A stretch of DNA of 48,128 nucleotides, taken from a bacterium (lineage in GTDB: Bacteria; Patescibacteriota; Minisyncoccia; UBA6257; 2-01-FULL-56-20). Shown here piece by piece: positions 17,004 through 25,947 of this stretch. Made by a program: the position numbers and the translations under genes. The DNA lies in contig JAKALK010000001.1 of NCBI GenBank assembly GCA_021813155.1, forward strand, positions 1 through 48,128. Direction: 5' to 3'. The notes beneath the pieces are model-generated. The model searched no databases. It saw only the letters and a program-made list of their open reading frames with translations, and was not told the origin of the DNA. The first letter of the stretch is position 1, and every line of letters begins with the position of its first letter.

Positions 17004-17046
17004 ATCCTGAGGAGCACAAGCGACGTAGGATTACTTAAATTTTTAG

Positions 17047-17904
17047 TCATATTCCTCCATGAATCTTCCGACCTATTATCTCAAGCTCTTTTAGCGCCAT
17101 CTTAGCTTGCGACTGATTCGGCGGTATGCCGTGCCATTTATAATCACTCTCCATAAAACTCACCCCTTTTCCAGGAATGGTGTGCGCTATAATCATCGTC
17201 GGCTTTTCATGAATCGCTTTTGCCTCCGCCACTGCATCAACTATGTGTTCAAAATTGTGTCCGTCAATCTCAATCACATGCCAGTTAAACGCTTCATATT
17301 TTTCCTTTAAGGGCTCAAGCGGCATCACCCCTTCAGTGTAACCATCAATTTGAATATTATTTCGATCAACTAAAGCCGTTAAATTACTCAGTCGGTTTTT
17401 CCCCGCAAACATCACCGCCTCCCAGTGGTTCCCCTCTTGGTGCTCACCGTCAGAAGTTAAGCAGTAAATTCTATATTTCTTATTATCCAAGCGGGCAGCT
17501 AAAGCCATCCCAATAGCTTGAGAAAGTCCCGAACCCAAAGGTCCCGAGGTCGTCTCAAGTCCCGGTAAAACTTTTCTGTGCGGATGCCCCTGTAGCCTCG
17601 AGTTAAGCTTTCTAAGTGTCTTTAGCTCGTCAATAGAGAAATAGCCAGCATGAGCCAAGGTCGCGTATAAGACAGGACAGATGTGGCCATTCGACAAAAT
17701 CAACCGATCCCGATCCGGCCAATGTGGTTTCCTGGCATTATGATTTAAGATGTGAAAATAAAAAGCGGTGAAAATATCGGCCATACCCAAAGAACCAGCC
17801 GAGTGACCAGAGCCCGCTTGAACAAGCATCCTAATTATATCCTGCCTGATCCGGTTAGCTAATATTTCCAAAAATCTTACTTTTTTGTCATCCAAAATAA
17901 GCAT
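17047..17904 (-). CDS. Transketolase, N-terminal (ThDP-binding) subunit
   Basis: A 285-residue subunit that binds thiamine diphosphate. The cofactor motif is SDGEHQEGNHWEA (from residue 151), ending with NN at 182-183. The usual GDG is SDG here. GSGHSAGSLGMADIF (residues 31-45) and TSGPLGSGLSQAIGMA (119-134) are the other conserved blocks. It acts with the tktC product. The frame stays in register through HTIPGKGVSFMES near the C-terminus. It starts 8 bases after rpe and is followed by tktC across the repeat, so the two subunits are separated by an inserted leader. Confidence 0.93.
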   Translation of the reverse strand: MLILDDKKVRFLEILANRIRQDIIRMLVQAGSGHSAGSLGMADIFTAFYFHILNHNARKPHWPDRDRLILSNGHICPVLYATLAHAGYFSIDELKTLRKLNSRLQGHPHRKVLPGLETTSGPLGSGLSQAIGMALAARLDNKKYRIYCLTSDGEHQEGNHWEAVMFAGKNRLSNLTALVDRNNIQIDGYTEGVMPLEPLKEKYEAFNWHVIEIDGHNFEHIVDAVAEAKAIHEKPTMIIAHTIPGKGVSFMESDYKWHGIPPNQSQAKMALKELEIIGRKIHGGI

Positions 17905-17912
17905 AAAATATT

Positions 17913-18605
17913 CTACAATTCCTCAAGTTTTTCAAAAGCTCCCTTTGGATCCCCGCTTTCAAAAATATAACTCCCCGCTGCTAAAATATCCGCCCCTGCT
18001 TCTCTTGCCAGCTTTCCCGTTTCAAAATTCACCCCCCCATCTACCTCTATCTTAGCATTTGGGAACTGCGCCCTCAAAAACCGGATTTTCTCTAAAGCCA
18101 CCGTCAAAAATTTCTGGCCAGACAATCCTGGTCGCACAGAGAGAACCTGAAAAGCGTTGAATTCATCTAAGTAATCTTTAAAGTCTTCAAGTCTCGTCTC
18201 AGGATTAGTTGCGAGCATCACCTCGGCTCCAAATTCGCCGCTTTTTTTAAATATATCCTTAATCACTATCTCGGGATTTACTTTAGTCTTTCTAAACTTA
18301 TTATCCCAAATCGTCTCACCGTGAACGATCACTCTTTTCGACCCAATCTTAAGCCACTCCAAAACTTCCCGCTCCGGTTCCTCAATCATTAAATGAACCT
18401 CAATATTAAAATTAAACTCGGCGTGAGCCTTCAAAAGCTTCGCCAATTCCGAAGGATGAGACCAGGTTTTGTTAAAGGTGAACTTTGCGTCAGCTACATC
18501 AATATGTACCCAAGCCTCCCGAGGCAAGAATGAACTGAGCTGCAGAAATTTATGGGCTACACACCCAAAATCCATGCAGTTTATAGTTGGAATTACCTGA
18601 ACCAT
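17913..18605 (-). CDS. rpe: Ribulose-phosphate 3-epimerase, divergent
   Basis: A 230-residue TIM-barrel protein of the ribulose-phosphate epimerase family, which interconverts ribulose 5-phosphate and xylulose 5-phosphate. Metal and acid/base residues are in place: H34 and D36 (WVHIDVADAKF, replacing the usual HIDVMDG.F), H71 (IEVHLMI) and D189 (KIEVDGGVN). The N-terminal motif VIPTINCMDF replaces IAPSILSADF, so it is divergent at the active-site rim. The phosphate-binding end AGADILAAGSYIF is normal. It lies between rpiB and tktN, which supports the function strongly. Confidence 0.87.
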   Translation of the reverse strand: MVQVIPTINCMDFGCVAHKFLQLSSFLPREAWVHIDVADAKFTFNKTWSHPSELAKLLKAHAEFNFNIEVHLMIEEPEREVLEWLKIGSKRVIVHGETIWDNKFRKTKVNPEIVIKDIFKKSGEFGAEVMLATNPETRLEDFKDYLDEFNAFQVLSVRPGLSGQKFLTVALEKIRFLRAQFPNAKIEVDGGVNFETGKLAREAGADILAAGSYIFESGDPKGAFEKLEEL

Positions 18606-18622
18606 TTATATATTTTTCCGAT

Positions 18623-19087
18623 TTATTGCCTACCTTTCAGGTTTGCTTCCACGACCGCAATCTTTCCCAGCCGCCTCCTATACCTTTCTTCTCCACTAAA
18701 CGGCGTTTCTAAGAATACCTGAACCATTTTTAGAGCTTCCTCTTCTTTCGTAAAATTCGAAGCCAAACTTAAAATATTCACATCGTCATCTTTTCTCGCG
18801 TCTCTAACTTGGCCTGGAGAAATCCCTAAGACTGACCGCACTTTGGGAAATTTATTCGCCACAATATCCACCCCAGCTCCAGAACCGCAAATCAGAACTC
18901 CCCTGCTCGAGGCAGGATTAGCCGCCACATTGGTTGCCACCAAAACAGCCAAGCCAGTATAATCATCTCCCTCGTCATAACTATGACTCCCTAAGTCCGA
19001 AATTTCGTAGCTTTCATGAACTAAACGCTTCTTCAAAATCTCCTTCAAATTAAAACCCCGATGATCCGCCCCCAGATAAACCACCAT
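18623..19087 (-). CDS. rpiB: Ribose-5-phosphate isomerase B-type protein
   Basis: A 154-residue RpiB/LacAB family isomerase converting ribose 5-phosphate and ribulose 5-phosphate. Substrate motif GADHRGFNLKEILK (D8, H9, R10) and catalytic C67 in LICGSGAGVDIVANK are intact. The frame is open upstream to 19129, but that extension (LRGGGFCLWYNLL) does not fit the family, and a TATAAT box lies 6 bases before the Met at 19085-19087, so this start was chosen. It is the first gene of rpiB-rpe-tktN-tktC. The mRNA is probably leaderless. Confidence 0.92.
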   Translation of the reverse strand: MVVYLGADHRGFNLKEILKKRLVHESYEISDLGSHSYDEGDDYTGLAVLVATNVAANPASSRGVLICGSGAGVDIVANKFPKVRSVLGISPGQVRDARKDDDVNILSLASNFTKEEEALKMVQVFLETPFSGEERYRRRLGKIAVVEANLKGRQ

Positions 19088-19093
19088 TAACAA

Positions 19094-19099
19094 ATTATA
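19094..19099 (-). promoter_or_regulatory. Perfect -10 box of the pentose phosphate operon
   Basis: TATAAT on the minus strand, preceded by TGG, lies 6 bases before the rpiB ATG. The spacing implies a start of transcription at or near the ATG. No strong -35 is visible. Confidence 0.65.
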
Positions 19100-19166
19100 C
19101 CACAAACAAAAACCCCCGCCCCGAAGCATAGTTCTAGGTTGGCTTTAGAAAACTGCGATCTCGAAC

Positions 19167-21101
19167 CTACATTAACGGCGCCACTATACTAAAAGGAGCA
19201 CCACTTGAATCCGAAACGACGTTTTTACTAATCGGTTGCCCCGCAACGCTAATCTTATATTGTTTCGCTGGCACTATAGAATCACCATATACGAGCGGAG
19301 AACCCACAAGCCATTTATATTCTCCTGTATTAGGCGCATTAGTTACAATAGTCATAGGCGCTATCGGAACAACAGTTTGGCAAACATATTGACCATTAGA
19401 ATAACATTCTGGATGGTACATGTTTATTGTTATACTAACTGTTTTTATATCACTAGACGCTCTCCATCTAATAATTTGTTCGCTACCAATTGACCAAACC
19501 TCTCCTCCATTCGGCGAAAGTACTAAAATCTTAGTTTCCCGGTCGGTTTGCGTCACGTTACCCGCCACCACACTCACGCTTATACTCGTTTTAACCTTTT
19601 GCCCATTATCATCCGTCACATAAAAAACCGGAGTGTAATTCCCTAATGCACTATACGAACGTGAAAACGTTGCCGTATTTTGAGTCATCATCATCCTTGG
19701 CGCTGTTAAACCACCCAAACTAGTCGAAAGCTCATCGCCCCAAACCACCGAATAACTCAAACTGCCATTCTCGGGATCATAAGCTTTCACTGTCCAAGTT
19801 CCCATTTCGCCAGCCTTCAGCGTGGTCGGCCCGCTTATACCAGTCACGACTGGAGGTTTATTTTCTGATGTAACATTTGGTCCGATAACAAACACTCCGC
19901 TATTGCCCGAAAATCCTCCACTAATTGCATCAACCGTAATAATCATCTGCCCTTGATACTGGCTCGACAAGTCCGCCGGAATTGTCCAAGTGAAATATCC
20001 GTTATTATCAGTTTTCTCCGTAATCACATACGGCATCGGCTCCGCCATCATACATCTCACCGGTCCCACATAAAGACAAGCAATATATTTATGAAGCGTA
20101 ATCTTAACTGGTCCAATCGCCGAGAAAGTTGTAGTACCGAGAGGAGGTGGATCAATGCAAATTTGAGGTTTTCCTTCCCCCTGTGAAAAACATCCGTACT
20201 TTTCATTAGTTACTGTTGGCCAAACCTGGCTCCAGGCAATTTTATATGTCTGACCTAACTGCCAATTCTCTCCCGCCGAAGGCGAATATACCTTTATTCC
20301 CTGATTCGGAATCGGAACCGGCTTTGGTTTCGGGCAAGGATAAATCTCCTCGCTACTACCACTACCGATTAACGTCGGCGCTACTTCGCCTTCGATTTTG
20401 GTTCGAGTGCTGTCATCAATTTCTCCTGTCGCCGTGAGTCCATTTTTTTCCTGAAATCTAGTAACGGCTTTTTTAGTCAGCTGTCCGAAATAACCTGTCA
20501 CTAATCCTTCCGGATAAACTTTTTTATCCATCGCTAAATATTGCTGAACAATTTTTACATCATCTCCAGAAGCACCAATTTTTGCTTTAGCTGGAAGAAT
20601 ACATCCGTATCCTTCGGCATAAACTTTTTTAGCGATAAATCCGGTAAAACCGCCCTCAATATTCTGATATTGAAACTGCCCCCAAAGCGTCACTTCCTGC
20701 CCTTCGTATTTTTTTAAAATAGCCAAAACATTATCGTCTACCGCTTTTACCAAATAACCTACACTCTCTAAACCAATTGCATTAACTTTACTGGAATCCA
20801 GAGAATACTTAACTTGGATCATATGCGTCCCCCATTGGTTAGTACTTGGGCTAGCGACCGAAAGAACGCCCGAGAGGGTATCCCAACCCCGATCAGGAAT
20901 CGGCAGCGGAAGTGAAGTTTGTTGACTTCTGAGCGCATCAATCTGCGCTTGTAAATTTTTTATCATCTCTAAAAGCGAACTCACTTGCTTTTGAAGTGCC
21001 TGAATTGAAGAATCCGCAACCTGAGCCATAACTCGACTCCCTGGCATGATCACTAAAAAAGCAAAAACACTCAAAAATAAAACTAACAATAATTTTTTCA
21101 T
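19167..21101 (-). CDS. Secreted modular surface protein A
   Basis: A 644-residue exported protein. Order: signal peptide 1-27 (ending VMAQ); coiled coil 32-66 (QALQKQVSSLLEMIKNLQAQ); an OB-like beta domain about 75-170; a peptidoglycan-binding-like domain 175-240 (DDVKIVQQYLAMDKKVYPEG, FQEKNGLTATGEIDDST); a Kre9/Knh1-like domain from about 270 (SPSAGENWQLGQTYKIAW); a PKD domain 412-512 (GPTTLKAGEMGTWTVKAYD, VVWGDE); and a second Kre9-like domain from about 525 (SPNGGEVWSIGSEQIIRW). It has no sortase motif or C-terminal helix. Role unknown; cell-wall attachment through the peptidoglycan-binding domain is plausible. It is the leftmost and last-transcribed of four tandem surface genes. Confidence 0.85.
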   Translation of the reverse strand: MKKLLLVLFLSVFAFLVIMPGSRVMAQVADSSIQALQKQVSSLLEMIKNLQAQIDALRSQQTSLPLPIPDRGWDTLSGVLSVASPSTNQWGTHMIQVKYSLDSSKVNAIGLESVGYLVKAVDDNVLAILKKYEGQEVTLWGQFQYQNIEGGFTGFIAKKVYAEGYGCILPAKAKIGASGDDVKIVQQYLAMDKKVYPEGLVTGYFGQLTKKAVTRFQEKNGLTATGEIDDSTRTKIEGEVAPTLIGSGSSEEIYPCPKPKPVPIPNQGIKVYSPSAGENWQLGQTYKIAWSQVWPTVTNEKYGCFSQGEGKPQICIDPPPLGTTTFSAIGPVKITLHKYIACLYVGPVRCMMAEPMPYVITEKTDNNGYFTWTIPADLSSQYQGQMIITVDAISGGFSGNSGVFVIGPNVTSENKPPVVTGISGPTTLKAGEMGTWTVKAYDPENGSLSYSVVWGDELSTSLGGLTAPRMMMTQNTATFSRSYSALGNYTPVFYVTDDNGQKVKTSISVSVVAGNVTQTDRETKILVLSPNGGEVWSIGSEQIIRWRASSDIKTVSITINMYHPECYSNGQYVCQTVVPIAPMTIVTNAPNTGEYKWLVGSPLVYGDSIVPAKQYKISVAGQPISKNVVSDSSGAPFSIVAPLM

Positions 21102-21215
21102 TAAATTAACAGAAATTTTTGTATGTGTGCGAAATCGACTTTTATTTATATTAAAAATATATACGAAACACCTTTAATTCATTATACGCCCCAACTCTCA
21201 AAAAGCTACAAAAAA

Positions 21216-21244
21216 CCTAAGCCCCGCCTAGGACGGGGCTTAGG
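21216..21244 (-). terminator. Terminator of surface protein B gene
   Basis: CCTAAGCCCCG (21216-21226) pairs perfectly with CGGGGCTTAGG (21234-21244). On the minus strand it is followed by TTTTTTGTAGC. It lies just past the stop of the 1525-residue protein gene. Confidence 0.85.
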
Positions 21245-21268
21245 ACACAAACCTAAAAATCTACAAAG

Positions 21269-24200
21269 CTAAGGAATAAACGTAAGTTTCCATAAACCAC
21301 TCGAAGCTACCCATATCCATTTTCTCCCATCTGGTCCGGTCCAAGTAGTTAATCGATCTGGATTGTTGAGAGGCGGCAAATCCGGCGCGTTCCAAAGCGG
21401 AGCATAACCACCAAGCGGCACATAATTTGACGTATTTGCAACTGTTACGCTAGCTGTTTTACTTGCGCTTCCGCCTTTGCTATCAGTAACAGTGAGGGTC
21501 AAATTATATGTACCCGCGCTACGGAAATAATACTTGAGTTGAATCGAATTTCCGGATACTAATTTTCCGGCATACTGCGGTCCAGGATTCAAATTATCCT
21601 GCCAGAAATAAGTATCACCTCCCCAATCAATCCTATAAGTCATAGCATCTCCGTCTGGATCAGTTGCTTTAATATCCCAAGAACCGTTCACTGAAGGCGC
21701 AAGTGTGGTCGGTCCGGCAAAACTATCTATCACCGGCAATCTATTCGCAACCGGAGTCGATCCTGCTTTCTCCAGCCAATCCTGCACCGACCACCCGTCA
21801 ACTCCAGTATCGTAGTTTACGTTCCACCAAACGTATCCATCCGAATATTTTGGCCCGCCAACGATCGTTCCCAAATCTCCCGTCATTCTCGATCCCTGCG
21901 CCAATCCGGCAAGAGATCCGGCCGTCCGCACTTGCAAATAATCTCCAGTCACCCTCACCGGATCACCAATCACAAACTTAGCTGGTGGAAGAATGATAGT
22001 TGTATTGCTTGTTATATTCACCCTGATTGGTATTGCACTAACCGAATTCCCGGCCGCATCGGCCACAGTCAGTTGGACAGTTTTATAACCAGTCGTCGAG
22101 TAAGAGTGCATCTTAGCCACTGGAATTCCACTCGCCCCGCTAAAAGTCTCGGTGTTCCCATCCCCCCAAATTATTGTGTAAGACAAACTCATTCCTTCTG
22201 GGTCACTTGCCAAAATATTCCAGGACGCCGATACGCCAGCCAACAAGCTGACGGGCCCGGTGAAAGTTGTTATTATCGGCGCTCCGTTCCCACCAGTCGC
22301 ACCCGAAGTGACATTAACATTCAACGATCCTGAATCCGAACCTTGCCCATCCGACACCGTCACTCCGATCGTCTTCTGCCCCGTCGAAGTGTAAGTATGA
22401 GGCATCGAAATTACCTGACCGCTCGTGCCGGTATAAGTTGAAGTCGCGCTACCGTCTCCCCAATTCACGCTGTAAGAAAGAACAGTTGAGTCAGAATCAG
22501 TTGCGGAAACCTGCCAAGTCGCGCTTGTATTTATTGTCACACTAGCTGCTCCGGACGGGTTAGCTAAAACCGGCGGCTGATTTTGCGGATTTTGATGATC
22601 GCCAGACCCCGTATTATTTTCTCCATTATTTCCACTCGCAGAAATCGAAAACTGCTGGCTTGTCTGCTGCATAGAAATTCCAGGCTCAGCAGAATAAATT
22701 ATCACCACATAATCGTCCCGCGGCGGCAAATCAGCCGGTATATTCCAGATGTAGGAACCAGTATTAGGAGCGTTGAGTTTAATGATGCCGTAATTAGAGA
22801 GATAAATATGGACGCTACTTATGGTTGTCGGCATACTCCAACGTATTGTCAATGTTCCACCCGGTACCAATCTATCTGCTCCACTACTCTCAACATTCAC
22901 ATCTCCTTCACGAGAACCACCAACTTTCTCGAGCCAATACTGTATCGGGGCTCCTCCTCCTTCCGCCACCCAGCCACTTGGAGCTTGATCAAAATTTACC
23001 TGCCACCAACAATAACCACTTGCAGAAACAGGACCTCCATTAACCACGCCTTGATCATTATCATAGTGACCACCTAATTTATTTGCGTCAGGATTACTAC
23101 TTAACCGCTCTGGAGAAGAGCGAACATTTAGAGGATGCTCGGCATCAGTATTAATCACCTTCACCCCGTCTCCAGACTGAAATCTCGTGCTGCAAGGCGC
23201 CGTCACTGTAACCTGTTTAGTTGCCGTCGCTTTAAGTCCCGCCCCATCTGTAACCGTAAGAATTATCGTAAACGTTCCAGCTTGAGCATAAGTATGATTT
23301 ACATCTTTACTCGCCGTTGCTCCAGACAGAGAACCGGAATCCGGATTACTATTATCACCCCAATCAACAGCGTACGAAGCCAGAGCCCCCTCTGGGTCGC
23401 TTGCTGTAAATCGCCAAACTTGGCTCACGCCCACAAATACATTCCCGTCTCTATCGCCAGTAAAACTATCAATTTTCGGAGGTTGATTTCCTTTTTCGTA
23501 ACGACACACAGTATCTCCCCAAAAATTATTACCATAAACGGAAGGATTAACCGCATAAGTATTCAAGCAGTTCCACCGCCCACCCGAACCAGCTTGAGCA
23601 GCAACTCCCGCGGTAGGTAAAGAATTCTGCGCCACACTCGAAGGAATAGAAACCTGATAATTCACACTTACATAATAAGGATCGATCACTAAAACACCGT
23701 CTCCAATATTTATCTCTCGTCCCAAAATATTGTCAGCCGTAAAATCCCACTTACCTGTCGGGATTCCAATACTCTGTAAATTACCTTCAGAAGGCCAAGC
23801 ATCCCCGCCATAATCATAATGAACTTGCCACGTCCCAGATAACGGTCCGCCAATAATAACCCCTTTATCTTTTGTAAATCCTGTAAAGCCGACTCCAGCC
23901 CAAGAAGGAGTTAAACCAGCCAACGTTGTATTTCGCACTCTCGCCCCAATTGATAAACCAACTCCAGTTATTGGCGGAGTAGAAGTCGTTGCGGTTAAAG
24001 TCACCGCCACTGTTTTAGAAAACTGAGCAGTTAATCCACCTGGGTCATTCACCTTAAATACGATAGTAAAAACCCCAGTAGCACCAAAAGTGTGCGTCAG
24101 AGATAATGCAGAACCAGCAGGAGTAGTCGTATTATCTCCCCATGCCGCCTCGTAAGTTAGGGCATCGCCATTCGGATCAGTCGCCGCAACCGTCCAAGCT

Positions 24201-25846
24201 CCCATCTGCCCAACTTGAAGTGCTGTAGGACCCGACACATCAGAAATCGTCGGCGAACCGGGGTTTGCACCACCTCCCCCCGCAATCGAAAACGAAGCAC
24301 TAAACACATCTGTCCATTTCCCGTCGGTCTTATAAACAATTGCTTTTATAAAATACAACCCATCGGCCACGCCATTAGGAATAGTCCAATTATACGAACC
24401 CGACAAAAGCTGAGTTTTGGACAAATTCTCAACTATAGTTGACTGGGCCAAACCAGTCGCTTTATTAATCAAAATCAACCGTACCCCGCTAACCCCTATA
24501 GCATCCCAATCTCCCCATCTGATCGCGTACTGTTGACCCGTCTGCCAATTCTCCCCACCGCTCGGAACAGTAAACAAAAACCTATCAAAACTGCCGCCAG
24601 CATTGGGTTTCACCACACTTACAACCTGAGTGCCGCTCAAGCTCTTTCCGTTTGAATCTCTCACGGTAACCGAAACCGTGTAAGTCCCGATAGACGTATA
24701 TGTATGCCTAGCATTCACATTTTGTCCGGCTAAGGCAGTATATGTACTATTCGCGCTCCCATCCCCCCAACGAACCGTATAAGTCAAAGTCCCCTCACCT
24801 TGGGCGCTTATAGTCAAATAACTTTCTTTATTCGCTACAAGATCTGTGGGCGCGTCGATGACAAGAGAACTGGGCGGCTGGGCAGAGTGTTCAATAAACA
24901 TTTCACTCGTCCAACCCGTATATCCAGCATCAAAACTAAATTGCCACATTGTATCGTCACGGTAAGGCATTGGACCACCCACCACTGTGCCTAAAGCATT
25001 AAGTGGCAATTTACTAGGAAGAACACTGGCCGTCCCTAAATCATAGCCTGAATAAATACTCCGGTTATTCATAAAATTTTTGACCCTTTCCCCGGCAACA
25101 AACTTAACATTCGTTGGTACTTTTTCTAAAAATTTTTCTGCTGTCCACCCATCCTTCCAATAATTGTAATCAACTTTCCACCACCAGCAATCACAACCGT
25201 TGACAACCGCACGCTCGGGACCACCAATTATCTTCCCTAAATCTCCGGCATAACGCGAACCCGGATAAGAGTTGCCGCCAGCAGTCTCTCTTACATACAC
25301 CCCACTTTCAGTTACCTTCACAGAATCTCCGATTGAAAATTTAGTTGAAACCGGCGTCGGTATTGATCCAGCCGGAACGACACTAAACGCATTACTCACA
25401 TTCAAATCTATAGGATTTGCGAAATCAGACCTATAAGTTCTGGTTATTATTTTATACGGCCCAGGTTTAAGGGTAGATGGGATCGTCCAATCAAAACCCA
25501 TTTGGCCAGATCCAATCACAAAATCCTTAGAAATTTTTTGGTCAAATATAGTAACTGGAGCAGGCCAAGCAAAATCAGTCGTGACATCTACGTATAAAAC
25601 ACTTATATGTGAAAGCCATGTCGTCGGAGTCCTCTCCCAAGAACCGTCATATTGTTGATTCCAACGAATAGAAAGCTTGCTCCCTGCCTCCACAATTTCA
25701 CTCCCGTTTGGCGCCGTAAAAGTGTTGACCTCTGCTGCTCCATAGTATGGATTAATTTTAGTCTGCGCCGAAACCTTTACCGGAGAAACAACGACCCAAC
25801 TAAAACCTACCAAAGCCGCTAACGAAAAAACGATAATTTTTTTCAT
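21269..25846 (-). CDS. Giant secreted modular surface protein B (PKD and SH3-like repeats)
   Basis: A 1525-residue exported protein, the largest in the window. Order: signal peptide 1-28; a Kre9-like domain (APNGSEIVEAGSKLSIRW, about 45); two SH3-like modules (about 168-325); PKD; Kre9-like (PSGGENWQTGQQYAIRW); PKD (GPTALQVGQMGAWTVAATD); an SH3-like module; a spacer with cysteines; PKD (VGVSQVWRFTASDPEG); an SH3-like module; Kre9-like (NAPNTGSYIWNIPAD); two PKDs; an SH3-like module (GDLGTIVGGPKYSDGYVWW); PKD; and a unique tail (RLTTWTGPDGRKWIW). The SH3-like unit always has GGP, then WW or W, then DGW or GW. No enzyme motif is seen. Probably a structural or adhesive surface protein. It has its own -10 box and terminator. 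Confidence 0.85.
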   Translation of the reverse strand: MKKIIVFSLAALVGFSWVVVSPVKVSAQTKINPYYGAAEVNTFTAPNGSEIVEAGSKLSIRWNQQYDGSWERTPTTWLSHISVLYVDVTTDFAWPAPVTIFDQKISKDFVIGSGQMGFDWTIPSTLKPGPYKIITRTYRSDFANPIDLNVSNAFSVVPAGSIPTPVSTKFSIGDSVKVTESGVYVRETAGGNSYPGSRYAGDLGKIIGGPERAVVNGCDCWWWKVDYNYWKDGWTAEKFLEKVPTNVKFVAGERVKNFMNNRSIYSGYDLGTASVLPSKLPLNALGTVVGGPMPYRDDTMWQFSFDAGYTGWTSEMFIEHSAQPPSSLVIDAPTDLVANKESYLTISAQGEGTLTYTVRWGDGSANSTYTALAGQNVNARHTYTSIGTYTVSVTVRDSNGKSLSGTQVVSVVKPNAGGSFDRFLFTVPSGGENWQTGQQYAIRWGDWDAIGVSGVRLILINKATGLAQSTIVENLSKTQLLSGSYNWTIPNGVADGLYFIKAIVYKTDGKWTDVFSASFSIAGGGGANPGSPTISDVSGPTALQVGQMGAWTVAATDPNGDALTYEAAWGDNTTTPAGSALSLTHTFGATGVFTIVFKVNDPGGLTAQFSKTVAVTLTATTSTPPITGVGLSIGARVRNTTLAGLTPSWAGVGFTGFTKDKGVIIGGPLSGTWQVHYDYGGDAWPSEGNLQSIGIPTGKWDFTADNILGREINIGDGVLVIDPYYVSVNYQVSIPSSVAQNSLPTAGVAAQAGSGGRWNCLNTYAVNPSVYGNNFWGDTVCRYEKGNQPPKIDSFTGDRDGNVFVGVSQVWRFTASDPEGALASYAVDWGDNSNPDSGSLSGATASKDVNHTYAQAGTFTIILTVTDGAGLKATATKQVTVTAPCSTRFQSGDGVKVINTDAEHPLNVRSSPERLSSNPDANKLGGHYDNDQGVVNGGPVSASGYCWWQVNFDQAPSGWVAEGGGAPIQYWLEKVGGSREGDVNVESSGADRLVPGGTLTIRWSMPTTISSVHIYLSNYGIIKLNAPNTGSYIWNIPADLPPRDDYVVIIYSAEPGISMQQTSQQFSISASGNNGENNTGSGDHQNPQNQPPVLANPSGAASVTINTSATWQVSATDSDSTVLSYSVNWGDGSATSTYTGTSGQVISMPHTYTSTGQKTIGVTVSDGQGSDSGSLNVNVTSGATGGNGAPIITTFTGPVSLLAGVSASWNILASDPEGMSLSYTIIWGDGNTETFSGASGIPVAKMHSYSTTGYKTVQLTVADAAGNSVSAIPIRVNITSNTTIILPPAKFVIGDPVRVTGDYLQVRTAGSLAGLAQGSRMTGDLGTIVGGPKYSDGYVWWNVNYDTGVDGWSVQDWLEKAGSTPVANRLPVIDSFAGPTTLAPSVNGSWDIKATDPDGDAMTYRIDWGGDTYFWQDNLNPGPQYAGKLVSGNSIQLKYYFRSAGTYNLTLTVTDSKGGSASKTASVTVANTSNYVPLGGYAPLWNAPDLPPLNNPDRLTTWTGPDGRKWIWVASSGLWKLTFIP

Positions 25847-25875
25847 ATATAAAAATCAAAAAGACCTTTCCTATT

Positions 25876-25881
25876 ATTATA
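25876..25881 (-). promoter_or_regulatory. Candidate promoter -10 of surface protein B
   Basis: TATAAT on the minus strand about 29 bases before the ATG. TTGGGT (25899-25904) lies 17 bases upstream as a weak -35. A GACCTTT-type motif (AAAGGTC on the minus strand) lies between promoter and start and recurs before two other surface genes. Confidence 0.5.
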
Positions 25882-25947
25882 GGCAAATCAAAATCAACAC
25901 CCAAGAGATCTTATCCCCATAAACCTAACCCAAAAACTATAGAAATC

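Noticed and set aside
19088..19129. Longer rpiB N-terminus (from 19129).
   Set aside because: It extends past the family start and overlaps the TATAAT box next to the ATG at 19087.
11140..19150. Similar GGTTGGCT.TAGAA fragments at about 11153 and about 19138.
   Set aside because: The match is short and the flanks differ, so it is not a convincing repeat.
21932..23620. Long plus-strand frames antisense to surface protein B.
   Set aside because: They shadow the B gene: rich in Ser, Arg and Ile, without domains or start signals.
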